Shown piece by piece: positions 1 through 13,900 of a stretch of DNA of 64,000 nucleotides. The stretch comes from Anolis sagrei (lineage: Eukaryota > Chordata > Lepidosauria > Squamata > Anolidae), in contig NC_090024.1 of NCBI RefSeq assembly GCF_037176765.1, positions 105,097,557 to 105,161,556 of the forward strand, read 5' to 3'. Below the pieces are notes generated by a model. It searched no databases. It saw nothing but the letters and a program-made list of their open reading frames with translations, and was not told where the DNA came from. A program made the position numbers and the translations under genes. The stretch's first letter is position 1, and each line of letters begins with the position of its first letter.

Positions 1-136
1 ACTCACATTCACAGGTTTTCGAGCTCCTAGATTGGCAGCTGGGGCTAACAGTGGGAGCTCACCCCGATCCCTGATTCAAACCGCCAACTTTTCGGTCAGC
101 AAGTTCAGCAGCTGTGCCACCAGATGGCCCTAAACT
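1..136 (-). mobile_element. Sauria-type tRNA SINE, 5' part, cut by window edge
   Basis: On the minus strand this reads as the tRNA-like head of the SINE copies at 12489 and 14153 (gccatctggtggcacagc..., ...gaccgaaaagt...). The 3' part lies outside the window or is missing. Confidence 0.75.
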
Positions 137-469
137 GGAAAGTTGTGGCTATTTTATTTGTCAAGATGACATAATTGGACAAGGCCAGGATTACAGGAAG
201 AGAGTGTACACAAAGTGCAGGAGTCTGCAAAACAAAGCAATGGATCAAAGACATCATAGCAACCAAGATGGTCCCAATTAGCTAGTCAGCAGGCCAAACT
301 CATAAAAATGTTTGCTTTGGAAGCATTTGAGAGAAAAAAAACCCTCCTTCCTGGTGAGTCCAATTGTGTCCTTTAGGGCAGAGGTCCAGGGCATGATCAA
401 TGCAATAGATGCTTGACCTGCCGAAGTTTGAAGCAAGTGAAGTAAAACAAAATGGGCACTGTTTTGAAT

Positions 470-565
470 TGTACTGGTGTTCTTAATGGCTATTTCTGTG
501 ATTTATATTGTTAGCCACTTTGAGCTCCCATGATTAATACTGATTGTGTTTTAAAATAAATAAAC
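470..565 (+). mobile_element. LINE 3' tail fragment (L2/CR1-like)
   Basis: The stretch tgttagccactttgagctcc followed by an aaataaataaa tail resembles the other LINE-type 3' ends in the window (2130, 12440, 54120, 58215). Short and degraded. Confidence 0.4.
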
Positions 566-714
566 AACTCATGTCTGCTCTGTAATATCATTGAATCCAC
601 CATCTAACATTTCCTAACTGCGTGAATGACAACTCATAGGTTAGTCTCCCTACCCTTTTGTCACATTCAGTCATCATCCAGTGAAGCCAGCATCCAATTC
701 TCAATATTCCTCAG

Positions 715-806
715 GGGCTGGAAAAGTTACTTTTTGGACTAAAGCTCCCAATGGTCATGCTGGTGGGAGAATTCTTATAATTAAAGCCCAAAAAGTAACT
801 TTGCCC
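715..806. mobile_element. Small palindromic MITE
   Basis: Inverted ends: aaaagttactttttggact on the left and gcccaaaaagtaacttt on the right, with a short asymmetric centre. Type of transposon unknown. Confidence 0.5.
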
Positions 807-845
807 ATGGTGTTAGGAACAGCTCTGAAGTAGGTTTAACTGACG

Positions 846-1738
846 TGCATTTGTCACTGTTGAACTTCATTTTGTTAGTTTTGGCCCATCTCTCTAAACG
901 ATCTTGACAGATTAGAGAGATGGGCCAAAACTAACAAAATGAAGTTCAACAGTGACAAATGCAAGATACTCCACTTTGGCAGGAAAAACGAAATGCAAAG
1001 ATACAGAATGGGGGATGCCTGGCTCGAGAGCAGTACGTGTGAAAAAGATCTTGGAGTCCTCGTGGACAACAAGTTAAACATGAGCCAACAATGTGATGTG
1101 GCAGCAAAAAAAGCCAATGGGATTTTGGCCTTCTTCAATCGGAGTATAGTGTCTAGAGCTAGGGAAGTAATGCTACCCCTCTATTCTGCTTTGGTTAGAC
1201 CACACCTGGAATATTGTGTCCAATTCTGGGCACCACAATTCAAGAGAGATATTGACAAGCTGGAATGTGTCCAGAGGAGAGCGACTAAAATGATAAAAGG
1301 TCTGGAGAACAAGCCCTATGAGGAGCAGCTTAAGGAGCTGGGCATGTTTAACCTGAAGAAGAGAAGGCTGAGAGGGGATATGATAACCATGTATAAATAT
1401 GTGAGAGGAAGCCACAGGGAGGAGGGAGCAAGCTTGTTTTCTGCTTCCCTGGAGACTAGGACGCGGAACAATGGCTTCAAACTACAAGAGAGGAGATTCC
1501 ATCTGAACATGAGGAAGAACTTCCTGACTGTGAGAGCCGTTCAGCAGTGGAACTCTCTGCCCCGGAGGGTGGTGGAGGCTCCTTCTTTGGAAGCTTTTAA
1601 ACAGAGGCTGGATGGCCATCTGTCAGGGGTGATTTGAATGCAATATTCCTGCTTCTTGGCAGGGGGTTGGACTGGATGGCCCATGAGGTCTCTTCCAACT
1701 CTTTGATTCTATGATTCTATGATTCTCTGATTCTATGA
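846..1738 (+). mobile_element. CR1 LINE, 5'-truncated, with inverted 5' end
   Basis: An open frame at 939-1637 encodes the C-terminal part of a CR1 reverse transcriptase ([50 protein letters not shown]). It is followed by the CR1 3' UTR (gggggttggactggatggcc) and the terminal octamer repeat attctatg at about 1703-1737. The first 52 bp (846-897) are the reverse complement of 912-963, a 5' inversion. The open frame suggests a recent copy. Its 3' end lies about 22 bp from the first CTNNAL1 exon of the window. Confidence 0.93.
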
Positions 1739-1759
1739 CGTGTTTCCTTTTATTTGTAG

Positions 1760-1947
1760 GGGAAACCATTGCACAGCTTACCGACATAGCAGCTTTGGAT
1801 CATCCAGAATCCGATGGCCAGATAACTATTTTTACAGACAAAACCGATGTGGTTAAGGCTGCAAGATTGCTCCTTTCTTCAGTGACAAAAGTACTGGTAC
1901 TGGCTGACAGAATAGTTGTTAAGCAGATTATAAATTCTAGAAACAAG
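1760..1947 (+). CDS. CTNNAL1: CTNNAL1 exon (first in window)
   Basis: Starts in phase 2 (split Gly codon) after acceptor ttttatttgtag and ends AAC AAG|gtatgc. Encodes ETIAQLTDIAALDHPESDGQ and the conserved KAARLLLSSVTKVL helix of the alpha-catenin family. The sequence just upstream is the 3' tail of a CR1 element. Confidence 0.95.
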
Positions 1948-4900
1948 GTATGCATTGTTTTTATTAATACTGGCAATACATTGTTACCTGTCTGAATCAC
2001 TTGAGTGAGAATGAGAATGTTGTGCTGTTCTAATAGTATTGTATGTGTGTCATGCAGCTAAATTTAAACTTTCGGCAGCATCATTGATAGCAATGGGACT
2101 TGATTACCTAACTGTTTAAATGAATGTGTTTTTATTTTTTAGTTGGGTTGTTTATTTAATGAGTTTTACAAACTTCTTGACTGTTACGTTTTTAGCTGTA
2201 CTGTATTTTAACCTATATTGTAAGCTGTTTTGGAGTCAAATGCTAAGAGAAAGAATGGAATAAATAAAAAGAAATATGAATGATATGCTTAAATTTTGTA
2301 TCGAATTCAGTGAAACTTGGGAGTACTGAACTTTGTCTGAGTTAACCATTACTAGAACAAAGTTGGAGAAACAAATTTGATGAAAGTGAAATGGGTATTT
2401 GTTGTATAATATATAATTAGGACTAAATATGTAGAGCTTACCTCAATTTCTAAGAGGAAATCTTAATCTTGTTTTGTTCAGCAATAGTATAGGTTTATCA
2501 CTGGTGGTTTTTAAAATTATGTTTGACAGGTCCTTTTAACCATGGAGCGGCTAGAAAAAGTGATTAGTTTTCAGGAGTTTGTGCAAATATTCAGTCAGTT
2601 TGGAAATGAAATGGTAGAATTTGCTCATCTAACTGGAGATCGACAAAATGTAAGTATTCAGAAAAAAAATATGAATCCTGTGCTTCAAAAATGTACTAGA
2701 GTAATGAAAATATTGTGTTCCTCTTAAACCTGCCTTTGTCTGGAAAGAACATCTGTCTGCATTTTTTCTGTCTTCAGAACTCACTTTTGCTTTCTTTTGT
2801 TTTAGAATTATTTGCATAAATTAAAAAATTGGCTATTGTAAGCAGAGCTGGAAAAAGTCACTTCTATTGAGTTCAAGTGTTAGGGAATTCTGGACATTTT
2901 TGTAAAACAATTGCCATTGAACATGATATTTCCATTCATGCCTTCTAGTTAAATTCTCAGTGATATAGAATACCTATAGTAATAAGGAGCTGATTTCTCC
3001 AGTAGCCTTTGTGTATTTCTCCAGTAGCCTAATATTATATGGCCCCCAGGTCCCAAAGGGAATGCATTCCTAGACTTTGCAGAATAGTAAAACCTATTGA
3101 AATGAAGAACTTCCCAGTGCAAGAACAACATGAAGTCCTGCTGGAGAACCTCAAAAATGACATATTTTATTGAAAGCAGGAAATGAAACTGTGGATATGA
3201 GTCCCATGGACATTTGGGGAGGGGTGTCTATTGTACTATTTACAATTATCACATTTCCCTTCTGAAGGAAGAAATATGGATAGTAAATAGTGGAGGATTG
3301 GTGTAATATTGATGGCTTTTGTAGACGAGGAGCTGTGACTAAAGTGAAGAATATTAGTTTACTAGTTAGTTTGGTCTTACATGTATTTATTATTTATTAC
3401 ATTTCTGCTATAACTCTCTGTCCACTTTAAGAAAACAAACTTAAATAATAATAACAGTAATACTAATACAATAATAATAATAATAAATTAATAATAATAA
3501 TTTTATTTCTTAATCACTTAAAATACACAGATTAAAACATATTTCTAAACAACTGAATACCAAAACATAATAAAATATAATGGAAATTATATGTTTAAAA
3601 CTATATAACTAGGCAAACATAAAGAAGGAAAAGGTAAGTAGCTGTAGCTACCTAAGCAATCCTCTGAATAGAAATAGGACTGCGGTTGGTCTGTCAATCT
3701 GACATTGACAAAAAATATGTGCACCACTGATACCATCTGTGTCCCCAGTGGCAATCCTGGATCCAAGATCTTACATTGATTGTTTGAATTGAAATTGCAT
3801 ACTTTGAAAATGTATTTAGCTTTCCAGATATCATAGAGAATGAACTATCAAGGTGATTTTATGGTTTCTGTTTTCTTTGACGAGAAATCTGAAGGTTTTC
3901 AGAGGCATTGTTCCTTATTTTCTTCTTACTGCTTAACATAATTGTGCATGGCCTCCAGTTTTGTCACTAACAATAAGAAAAAAGTAACATGGGTATGAAA
4001 CATCTGTTGTGCACCGGGAGACTGCATATGTGGCTAGCATCTGGATGAATTTTGAAAATAATAGATTTAAAGTCATAGGCGAGAAGGAAAGTCTCTTCTG
4101 CTCTAATATAGGATTCACTACTGCTCTTATATTTCATGCAAAATTATTAAAATTGGAGAAATGATTTCCCTGTGTTAGAGAAAATAGCTAAAAAACTGTT
4201 TCCCCTTGATTTTAAAAGTAGATTTCCTGACATGCAAGTAGATTAGAACTGGTACTTATTTGGGAAGTGTGTTAGTTTTAGATCCCTTTCTGTCTTTCTG
4301 TATTTTGTTAAGTATTTGTGTGGTAGTGACTAAAACTCACTATCTTAGGGTGGAAAAGGACTATAAATAAGAATGTAAAACCTAAAGAATTAGGAAAGCA
4401 AATAAAGTGAAAGGTCTTTAGTATAGATTGCTGCTTGTTTTTGTAGATTCATTGATAATCTTATAGTATTTGTTGTTTCTCCTACACATCAACTGCTGGA
4501 GTCATATTACTAGGTGAGAAGCCTAGCTTACAATTTTTGTCAAATAAATTGCTATAATAGGTTCACATCCTGAAGTGGTGGAATAACACAGGGAGACAAA
4601 AGTTATAGCTAATGGCTTGATTTGTCCATTTACATATATTGTTTGCTGTTCTGAGTAGCACCTTGGTTAGATGGTTTGCAGCTCAAGCAGGACTCTGATT
4701 AAGCAGTGTTAGCATAAAGTTAAGTTGGTAGGCTGGTGAAGGTGCAGCCTATAGGTTGCATTGTACTCACTAGGTTTAGCCAGCCCCATCCCAGACCTTC
4801 ACACAACCCAGTTTTAGAAAGGTTAAAAGATGCATGAAACCCATCACCCCCAGATTATCTTGATATTCCATAACTCTCTGAAACTCCCACCTTGAAAAAC

Positions 4901-7900
4901 CTGGAACCCGCAACTGGAAGTAATTTCTCATTGTGATTGAAATGGGATGGTGCAGTCTGTGATAGGTTCATAGGAACTAAAATGACCCGTGCAGGTACCC
5001 AAATTGTCTTAAAATAATTGTGCTCTTGCCTTAAGCTTTGTACTTTAGTTGTGTCCTGTCTTTTGTGTTCATGTCTTGAACAAACAATGATATGGGAGTC
5101 TATATTGCATGACTCCTCCCAACACTGGATTGCAAATTCATTAGATGTAGGCAGGAATCTACCAGCTAGGTACTTCCAGACTGTGAGTCTTTGGTCTTCC
5201 TTTTCAATGGTGCTCTTATATCTTCTGGAACATGTATCCAACTTGCCACATCAATAATGCTAAATGCTATAATTACTGACTTCCAATAACTTTGTTTTCT
5301 TTCGGTAGGATCTAAAAGATGAAAAGAAAAAGGCTAAGATGGCAGCTGCTAGGACAATTCTTGAGAAATGTACAATGATGCTTCTCACAGCTTCCAAGGT
5401 AACTTGTTTCACTTTTTAATGAGAATTTCTCTCTTGAGCTCCTTTATTCCAGCAACTTATAGAGAAGAAATTGACAGAAGCAATGGGAACATCATACAGG
5501 GAAGATGGAGGGCTTTCTAAAAAGCAGTGCTTAAATATTGACAAACACCATGGTTGACTATGACAGGACTGAGAATCAACCTTCACTATTTTGCTTGTAG
5601 TAGCGTATATTGTATATAAGGATTAATCTTGGGAGACTGCACAGAGCTATCTTGGTAACATTTACTAATTTTTTTTCTTTTTCTAGACCTGTTTAAGGCA
5701 TCCTGACTGTGAATCTGCACGTGTAAACAAAGGAGCCGTGTTCCACAGAATGAGACTAGCTCTGGAGCAGGTAATAGAGATTGTAACAGACGCTCGACTC
5801 ATTGGAGAGAATGAACCAGGGCCAGTGAGCATCTATACTGGCATCAAAGAATTCAAGGTGAGGAATTTTGTTTAGTTCTTGAGTAAATTATGAAATCACA
5901 AAACGTATAAGGAAAAAAAATGAAAATCTGTTCACATGGTTTGAAGGACAACATGGCTTTCAAATATGTTTGTAATAGTTTTATAGTGTTCTTTTCAGTG
6001 CAGCTTACTTACTACCCCCTCCACTTCAAAAATATACAGTTCAGTACACTATGTTGTTTTGTATGTGGATAAATCAGCAAAATGCATTTGCAATCAGCAT
6101 GTTGGGGTCCTCCAAATTGTGAATATAAGAAGAGAAAGGGGAATTGTGCAAACTAATATGAGGATATTTGATGAGAGGTTAATAATCAATATGCAAACCA
6201 TGGATTCCCCCTTTAGGTTCATCAAGAAAAGGTTACATGTTCTAGCTTAAAAGAAATTGGGCAGCCAGGTGTGTTTGTATGATGTGTGGAGCTATAATTC
6301 ATAGCTCAGTTACTTAGCCACAGTGTTGTATGAGTCCCTAGTATACAGTATTAGGCTTTTCTACATTTTTTTTGTTTATGATTACCACCTTCCCTTTTCA
6401 GAATAAAGTTGAGGGTTTGCGAGAGAACATTTATCATCTATCAAAGGAGAACCTTTGGGCATTGCTGCGTGTTGTCCTTGAACATACAGAAGATTTTACA
6501 GATTCGGCTTACACTAGCCATGAGAACAGGGAACGCATCTTGGAGCTGGCTAAGCAAGCAAAGATGGAAATGGAGCAGTTGGTGTCAGCATGGATGTATG
6601 CTGTAAGATTAATTTTTTCCCCTAGTATTTCTGATTGGTTCACCAATTTAAGGAAATATGCTTCAAGATCAATTTGTATGGAACATAAAGCACATGTTTA
6701 AAAGTCACAACCAAGAATTCTGGTATGTTGTGGATAGAGCAGCATATTAGTCATGCTGGCGGATTGTTTTTTCTTGCAGAAAGAACAGCTAAACGAAAAT
6801 ATTGTATGGTTATTTACTGCAATTATCTCACATCTTTCTGTTGAAGATGGTACTGAAGGCAGTTATTGCAGCTGTTCTGTCTGTGGCTTGTTTAGCATCA
6901 CATTGACACTTGGTAAAAGCTCACAGTGTAGTTTGTTTCTCTAAAAGTGTTTCTCCAGGAAGGTTAGTTAAAAAGTATTATGTTATATTTGCAGTCAGCC
7001 CTGTCCATTTCAGTTTTAACTTGTGTGGATTTGATTAATATGTTATCTCTGTGTCTTTCAATATGGCTCTGTGATCAGCTTCCAGAAGTTGTTGATCATA
7101 GAATTGCACCAGAGGACATAGAGATTTGTAGAGATATGTATTCTCAGATAAATAAATTCCAGTTTTTTATTTGTTGGGGTTTTTTTTCCCCACTTCGGCT
7201 GAGGTCCTGTACTACAAAAGTGGAGGAACACTTGTACACTAAAACAATTATATTCATGTTATGTTAAAATTGAGTCATTTATTACACTAGTGTTGATTCT
7301 GAGTAGGCATTGCTGTTTCCCTTGAATTACTACATTTCGTCCTGTAAATGTCAAATGCATCATGCTCATCCTGCTCTAAAATTGTATTTATATAAAAGTT
7401 CCCCATGGAGAAGTTTTCTGAGATTCACACTTTGATTTCTGCAGCCCTCATTCCATGTTGCCTGGGACAATGGGAATATGGCTGACTCTCTCTATAGTCA
7501 GACAGTGCACAATAATCCTTGTGAGATGATGATTACCACCACTACCACTATTACCACTTCTTATTCTCATTTGTATTTTTTAAAATGTGGTTGGACAACT
7601 GCATTGTCTGAAATAATATATTTGGGGTGGGAAATTGTTTCTTTTTAGCAAAGTCAGAAAAAGAAGGATGTCACAGAAGATCTGGAATTAGCCATATTGA
7701 AAACGTGTCAGTGTATGAACGAGCTTCACAGAGAAGTACGTATAATTCAGTACGATCTATAGTACATTTTGACCATTTCCATATAATTTTTGTTGAAAAA
7801 AAAATACTTGGCTCAGTAGAGATGTGACCATTTAGCTGTAATTTCAGCTATTGAACCTGCCATTCAAACCCACTTTTCACAAGAGGCTATTATGAAGTGA

Positions 7901-10900
7901 TTATCGAGTGGAAGCCATGGGCATGATAAGCATGCAAGAACACAAGTTGCTACATTTTGTTGCAGAATTCAGCTTACTGTGGCTTATCATTATCATGAAT
8001 CCCCAGTATTTTTCTTTATATGCTTTGTGGCTCAGCAAGTGTTCTGTGGTCAGCTGGTGTTGATGTATTATAAAATCTAAAATGGGTGGGAAGGTTTATT
8101 AGAGCACCATCTGGACAGCTTTGAGCTTACCTAAAAGGGAGAACAACACAAACAAAGCTTATCATTTAACAGCAATGGTTGTCAACCTGTGGGTCCCCAG
8201 GTGTTTTTGCCAACAAAAACACCAAAAATCCCAGCCAGTTTACCAGCTGTTAAGATTTTTGGGAGTTGAAGGCCAAAACATCTGGGGACACACAGGTTGA
8301 GAACCACTGCTTTACAGTTAAATACCATATTTAACCTTTTTGTGGGGAATTTGAAAAGGGTGGCAGTGTTGCATACAGAAGAAAGAAACAGGACATTGCA
8401 TTCTAGTGCTTGGAAGCTTACTTTATAGGATGGCAACTCCTGTAATACCTCAACCTTGCCTATTGTTCATAAAATTTAGTAATTCACTGTTGTTGTTGTT
8501 GTTGTTGTTATTGTTGTTTTCACTATATGCAGCTCCTGATTATTTGTAGATTAAAGAGGAAGCCACCAGGGACTTTTGTGTATGTTTTCTGCATAAAAGT
8601 GTTTGTGCACCATGGATCACTCCATGTAGTAACCTGCTGTTTTGTGGTGTCTCTCTCCCTCATTACTGAAGCTCCACAGTGTAGCAACTTCTGTCGCAGC
8701 AGACCTGATAAAGTATCATTCAGATCACCTCATTCTGAAAGCACTGAAAATCTGTGGTGCTGAAGGAAACATAGAAGCTGTTGCAGAACATAGCTGTAAG
8801 CTGTCTGAACAGAAAGAACAACTGATTGAAGTACGTTCATGCCATGTTCATTAATGTGTTTGTTAGAAAATGGAAGTTTAATTTTGTTATAAAATATGAG
8901 AGCTCGGGGTCACTGGCTTATTTAGAGCTGTATATATGTGCTTTCAAATCACCAGGTGACCCATGGATTTCCTAATTTCTTTTCTTAGACAAGGAATATT
9001 CAGAGATGATTTGCCATTCACTTCCTGTAAAATACAGCTTATTGCACCTGATATTACTTGGTGGTCTCCTATTCAATTACTAACTAACCATCACCCTGCT
9101 TAGCTTCCAAGGTAGTCAGGCTCTGATGCCTTCAGGTTATTTAAGTGTATAACCTACTATTGTAAGGAAATGTATAACTCTATGAATAAGAAATCTCCAA
9201 GTCCCCTTATCATCAACAGCCCTTCACAGATCTTACAGATCCACGAACATGGCTTCCTTGATTGAGTCTATCCAACTGGAATGTGATCTTCCTCTTTTCC
9301 TACTGTCTTCTGTTGAGATGTGTACTAATAACATTAATACAGGCTTTCTCTTTCTAGACTTGTAGCATTGGTAACTATTTTCTGAACTGTTAGGTTATCC
9401 AGTTTTGGGATTCTAATGTATGCCTGTAGTATAGTGAACCATTGCCAACTGAATCTGTTTTGGTCTTCAGAAAATGTATGACAATGGAACTGGTTCTGGC
9501 AAACTTTTGATATCATTGGTTCAGATATGACAACAGCTGAAAGATGAAACAACTTTATCTAGATACTAAATTTGGGTTAGAGTAAAATGTGTCAGTCTTT
9601 ACAATGCCAGCACAGCCATGTTATTTTGACTGTGACAGACTAATTTATATACTGAGGAAGAAATTCATTTTGAATTCACTTCAAAGTTAAGCATGCTTAT
9701 GGCCCTTACTCAAAACAGCTCTAATGAGGATTGGACATACTTGGTGGAGAATGTTCTGATCTTGGCTTTGTGACCTTTAGTGTGCTTCCCTCAACCTTTT
9801 TTTCCAGGCTTTTTTGTGGAGGCTGAGAAGAAATTGTTAGATCAGGGGTCTTCAAACTTTTAAAACAGAGGGCCAGGTCACAGTCCCTCAAACTGTTGGA
9901 GGGCCGGGTTATAATTTGAAAGAAACATGAATGAATTCCTATGCTCACTACACATATCTTATTTGTAGTGCAAAAACCACTTTAAAACAATACTATAATT
10001 AAAATGAAGAACAATTTTAACAAATATAAACTTATTAACATTTCAATGGAAAGTGTGGGCCTGCTTTTGGCTGATGAGATAGAATAGTTGTTTTTGTTGT
10101 GTGCTTTCAAGTCATTTCAGACTTAGGTTGACCCTGAGCGAGGGCCGGGTAAATGACCTTGGAGGGCCGTATCCAGCCCTCGGGCCTTAGTTTGAGGACC
10201 CCGATCTATAAAAACAAGCAACAATCTATACTGAAGGCCTTTCACTTTATTTGCTTTCCTAATTCTTCAGGGCCAGGTAAAATACTTTGGAGGGCCGTAT
10301 CTGGCCCCTGGGCCTTAGTTTGAGGACCCCTGGATTAGAGAAATTGGAGTAAAGGTTTAAAATGATGACTAGGAAAATAGTTAAGCTCCCTCTGTGCACA
10401 GGTTTTAAGTGTTTAGTGGAGCTGAAATCTTACCCTAGATTTTCTGAATTCTGAAACCTTTCATTACCATCCATAATATAATGTTACGTTGCATTCTTGG
10501 GAGTTTCATGATTGTTAGTTGGTCTTTTTGCTTTCTTTCATAGATATGTCATTTACTGAGACATGTTTCTGGAACAGAGCCTCTTGAAATTACTTGTCTA
10601 CATGCAGAAGACACATTTCAGGTGACTGGGCCTCAGGTATGAGTAGTTTCCACCTTTCTGACCTTGAAAAACAGTTTTGTTGTATATTTGTGCTTATGGA
10701 ATTTAAATATATGTTTACTTGGACTAGCAAAACTAGGAAGAGGTGTAAATGCTTCAGAGAGAAAAAGAAAAGGTGTAATAAAATGGATAACCTCTCTGGC
10801 ACAATGGTAGCAACAACAATAGAGTGAATAAAGCTTTCCCTCCTGATGATGATTGTAGAAACCTTCACTAATTTATGGGTTTTCCTTCAACAAAATGCAT

Positions 10901-13900
10901 CAAAACTGGCAAATATATCAACACATAACAATGCAAAAAATATAGTAGGATTGGGAGTAATAAGAGTGTTGTGTGTTTCTTAGAAAGCTTTGGATTCATG
11001 AACATCTTAATAATAAAACTTCTTTTGCCCGGGGGGAGGGGGGGGAACCTAGTTATGGGATCATTTTTAGTAACTGGTATTCCACAGCAACAGTTCAGGT
11101 GGAACAACAATTAGGGGTACCTAAATTTCTTCTAATTTTTGAAATCTAATGGGAATTATATTGCTTATACTTAATAATATAATTGAACTGTCTTTTTTTA
11201 ATTACAAATTTAACAAAGCAATTGGATCAGAATGAATTTGCTTAAAATCTTCCAGTGAAATCCCTTAATGTTTGTAAGCCTTTGCTGAGTAAATGCTATG
11301 TTAGCTCTTTTTTTAAAAGAAATACAAATGAGAACTGTTTGTTCTTTGCCTCTGGGGATGGGTGTTGATTAGCAATTTCATGTTACAAAGCAAGATCCGC
11401 TTGTTGTCTTCAGATAATCTCTGCTGCCGAAACTCTGACTTTGCATCCTTCCAGTAAGATTGCAAAAGAAAATCTGGATGTCTTCTGTGAGGCTTGGGAG
11501 TCCCAGCTGAGCGATATGTCCCTGCTCCTAAGAGAAATCAGCGATGTGTTTGAAGGAAGACGAGGTGAGAGGGCTGTTCTGAGATACAGGCAACCTGCTG
11601 CTCTTAAATACAAGCTACCAGTTTACTACACACGCATTTTCTGAGTGCTGTAGTTGTAATGTAAAATATTTGCTTTCCTAAAATCTGTAATGACAACTTG
11701 GAGCCATTTTGTGCAACTAAAATGTGTATATAAGTTTGGAGGGCAGGCATCAAGCTCCAAAAACAAGGGACATATGTCAGAAAGACCCTCTAGACCATAT
11801 GTCCTTAGAGTGGTGTTTGAACTATATCAGTTTGACAAGAATAGTCAGTTTGCAGACAGCTTAATTTCACAAGCCTTCTTCAAGTGATTAGCTCAAGCTT
11901 CTGCAAAAGTAATCAGTTTCTAACTGAGCAATATGCTAAATGGGGAGGAGATGAGGAGACATAGAGATGGTAGAGAGAGGAAAAGGAGATGTGTATGGCT
12001 ACATTTGGTTTCTTGGCCCAATCCATCCCACTCTTGACATGCAGCCCCCATCCTGCAATAGATTAGCTCTGAGGGAGTGCTGTCCTCAAGATGAATTAAA
12101 TTGCCCACCCCTAGCTGAAAGAGTCATGCAGGTTTCCATTACAGTTGTTAGCCCAGAAAACACTGGTGTACCTATGATGCCACATAAAGTGCGAATCAGT
12201 GCCTAAGTGCTTTGATAATGAATCTGAATCCATCTAGTCTTTTGTTTTCCAATGTGATTATGAATAGCATGCTGAGAGCAAGTCTTTTGTAATTTTAATT
12301 TTACTGCAGCCCCCTGAGACTGGCATGGAACACTTGAAAAAGTAGATTTTTTTCTACTTGAAAAAGAAAATAATCTATTGTTGTTTTGATATATGTTGTT
12401 TTATACATGTAAGGCATTGAATTTTGCCATTGATTATTTTGGGAAACGCTTTGAGTCCCCCTAGGGGTGAGAAAAGCGGTATATAAGTGCCCCTGGTGGC
12501 ACAGTGGGTTAAAGCACTGAGCTGACCTGCTGAACTTGCTGACCGAAAGGTTGCAGGCTCAAATCGGGGTAGCAGCGTGAGCTCCTGCTGTTAGCCCCAG
12601 CTTCTGCCAACCAAGCACTTCGAAAACATGCAAATGTGAATAGATCAATTGGTACTGCTCTGGCGGGAAGGTAATGGCTCATGCAGTCATGCTGGCCATA
12701 TGACCTTGGAGGTGTCTATGGACAACGCTAGCTCTTTGGCTTAGAAATGGAAATGAGCACCAACCCCCAGAGTCCGACGCTACTGGACTTAATGTCAGGG
12801 GAAAACCTTTACCTAAGTGCAATAAATAAAATAATAAATTTAATCTTTGCCTAACTATTCCCATAGATAATGCTGACTGAGAAGTGGTTTTTGAGCTCTG
12901 TATACCTCAAAGAGTTCTGTCTCCTTTGATTTGAGGAATGTCCCTTTGTCAGCACTGGCACTCCCGCACTTTGCCATAGGATGCTTGGGTAGGGTGGGGA
13001 AATTCATGCCTAGCAGTAGGCACATGCAAACCGCAGGGAAAGCTTTGAGAACAGCTTGTCCTACACTGGGGAGCTCTGATAGGCATCTAAGGAGCCCCGG
13101 GACATTGTAATTTGGAATCCACTATTCTAGAGGAACAGAGTTTTATTATAATACAATGAAGCAATTGTATAAACCTTGCTTTTCATGGCAGTGCAGCAAT
13201 AAATTAACTTCAGAGACTTAATAGCAATACAAAGCAGTTGAAATATTTTTGTGAGGGAGTTATAAAGAGGCCTTTTTTCAGTCTGTCCAGAACTGTCCAA
13301 TATTCTTGTAAAAGAAACACGCTTTATTTCTGTACTGTCTGCTTTCTTTCTACTCACTTCACAATGTAGTGAATGTAGCTATTTGATTTTTAAACTGCTC
13401 TCCTTTCTGCTTGGATGGGATCTCTCTGATGACTCTACACAACTTTTGGCCTATTTTCTGTGGTTGGTAAGTCACCTGGTATTTGTATAGCATGTAGAAA
13501 AGAAACTGTAAAAGTGCCTGTTTGTCTCTTTAATGTTCTTGCCCAAGGCACTGTAGTGGTATTTGTCTTTATACCTCCTTTCTAAGCATAATTTAATTTT
13601 CTTGAGAAGAGTTTCTCTTTGGGTTTTCAGGTTTTATGGAAGAAACTTTCTCGTCGAATTGTGCCATTCTTCATGTTATAAAAATGTAACGTCTCTGATG
13701 TATTTATTCAATTGTGTCTTTTACTGAAAACGTTCACTCAGGGCAAAAAAAAGAAGTTAGGTTTGACAAAATCAGATACTGCTATGTGCCAAAAGGGAGG
13801 CTACATCAAACCTGGTGTGCTCCCTATTCATACTGCATTGCCTTTCGGAGGACCTGTGTCCAGTCCACTGTATGGCATTTGGGAGTCCTATAGTGTGAGA

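Noticed and set aside
5018-5257. Overlapping open frames on both strands just upstream of the CTNNAL1 exon at 5309
   Set aside because: No splice borders in frame and no resemblance to any family; ordinary intron sequence.
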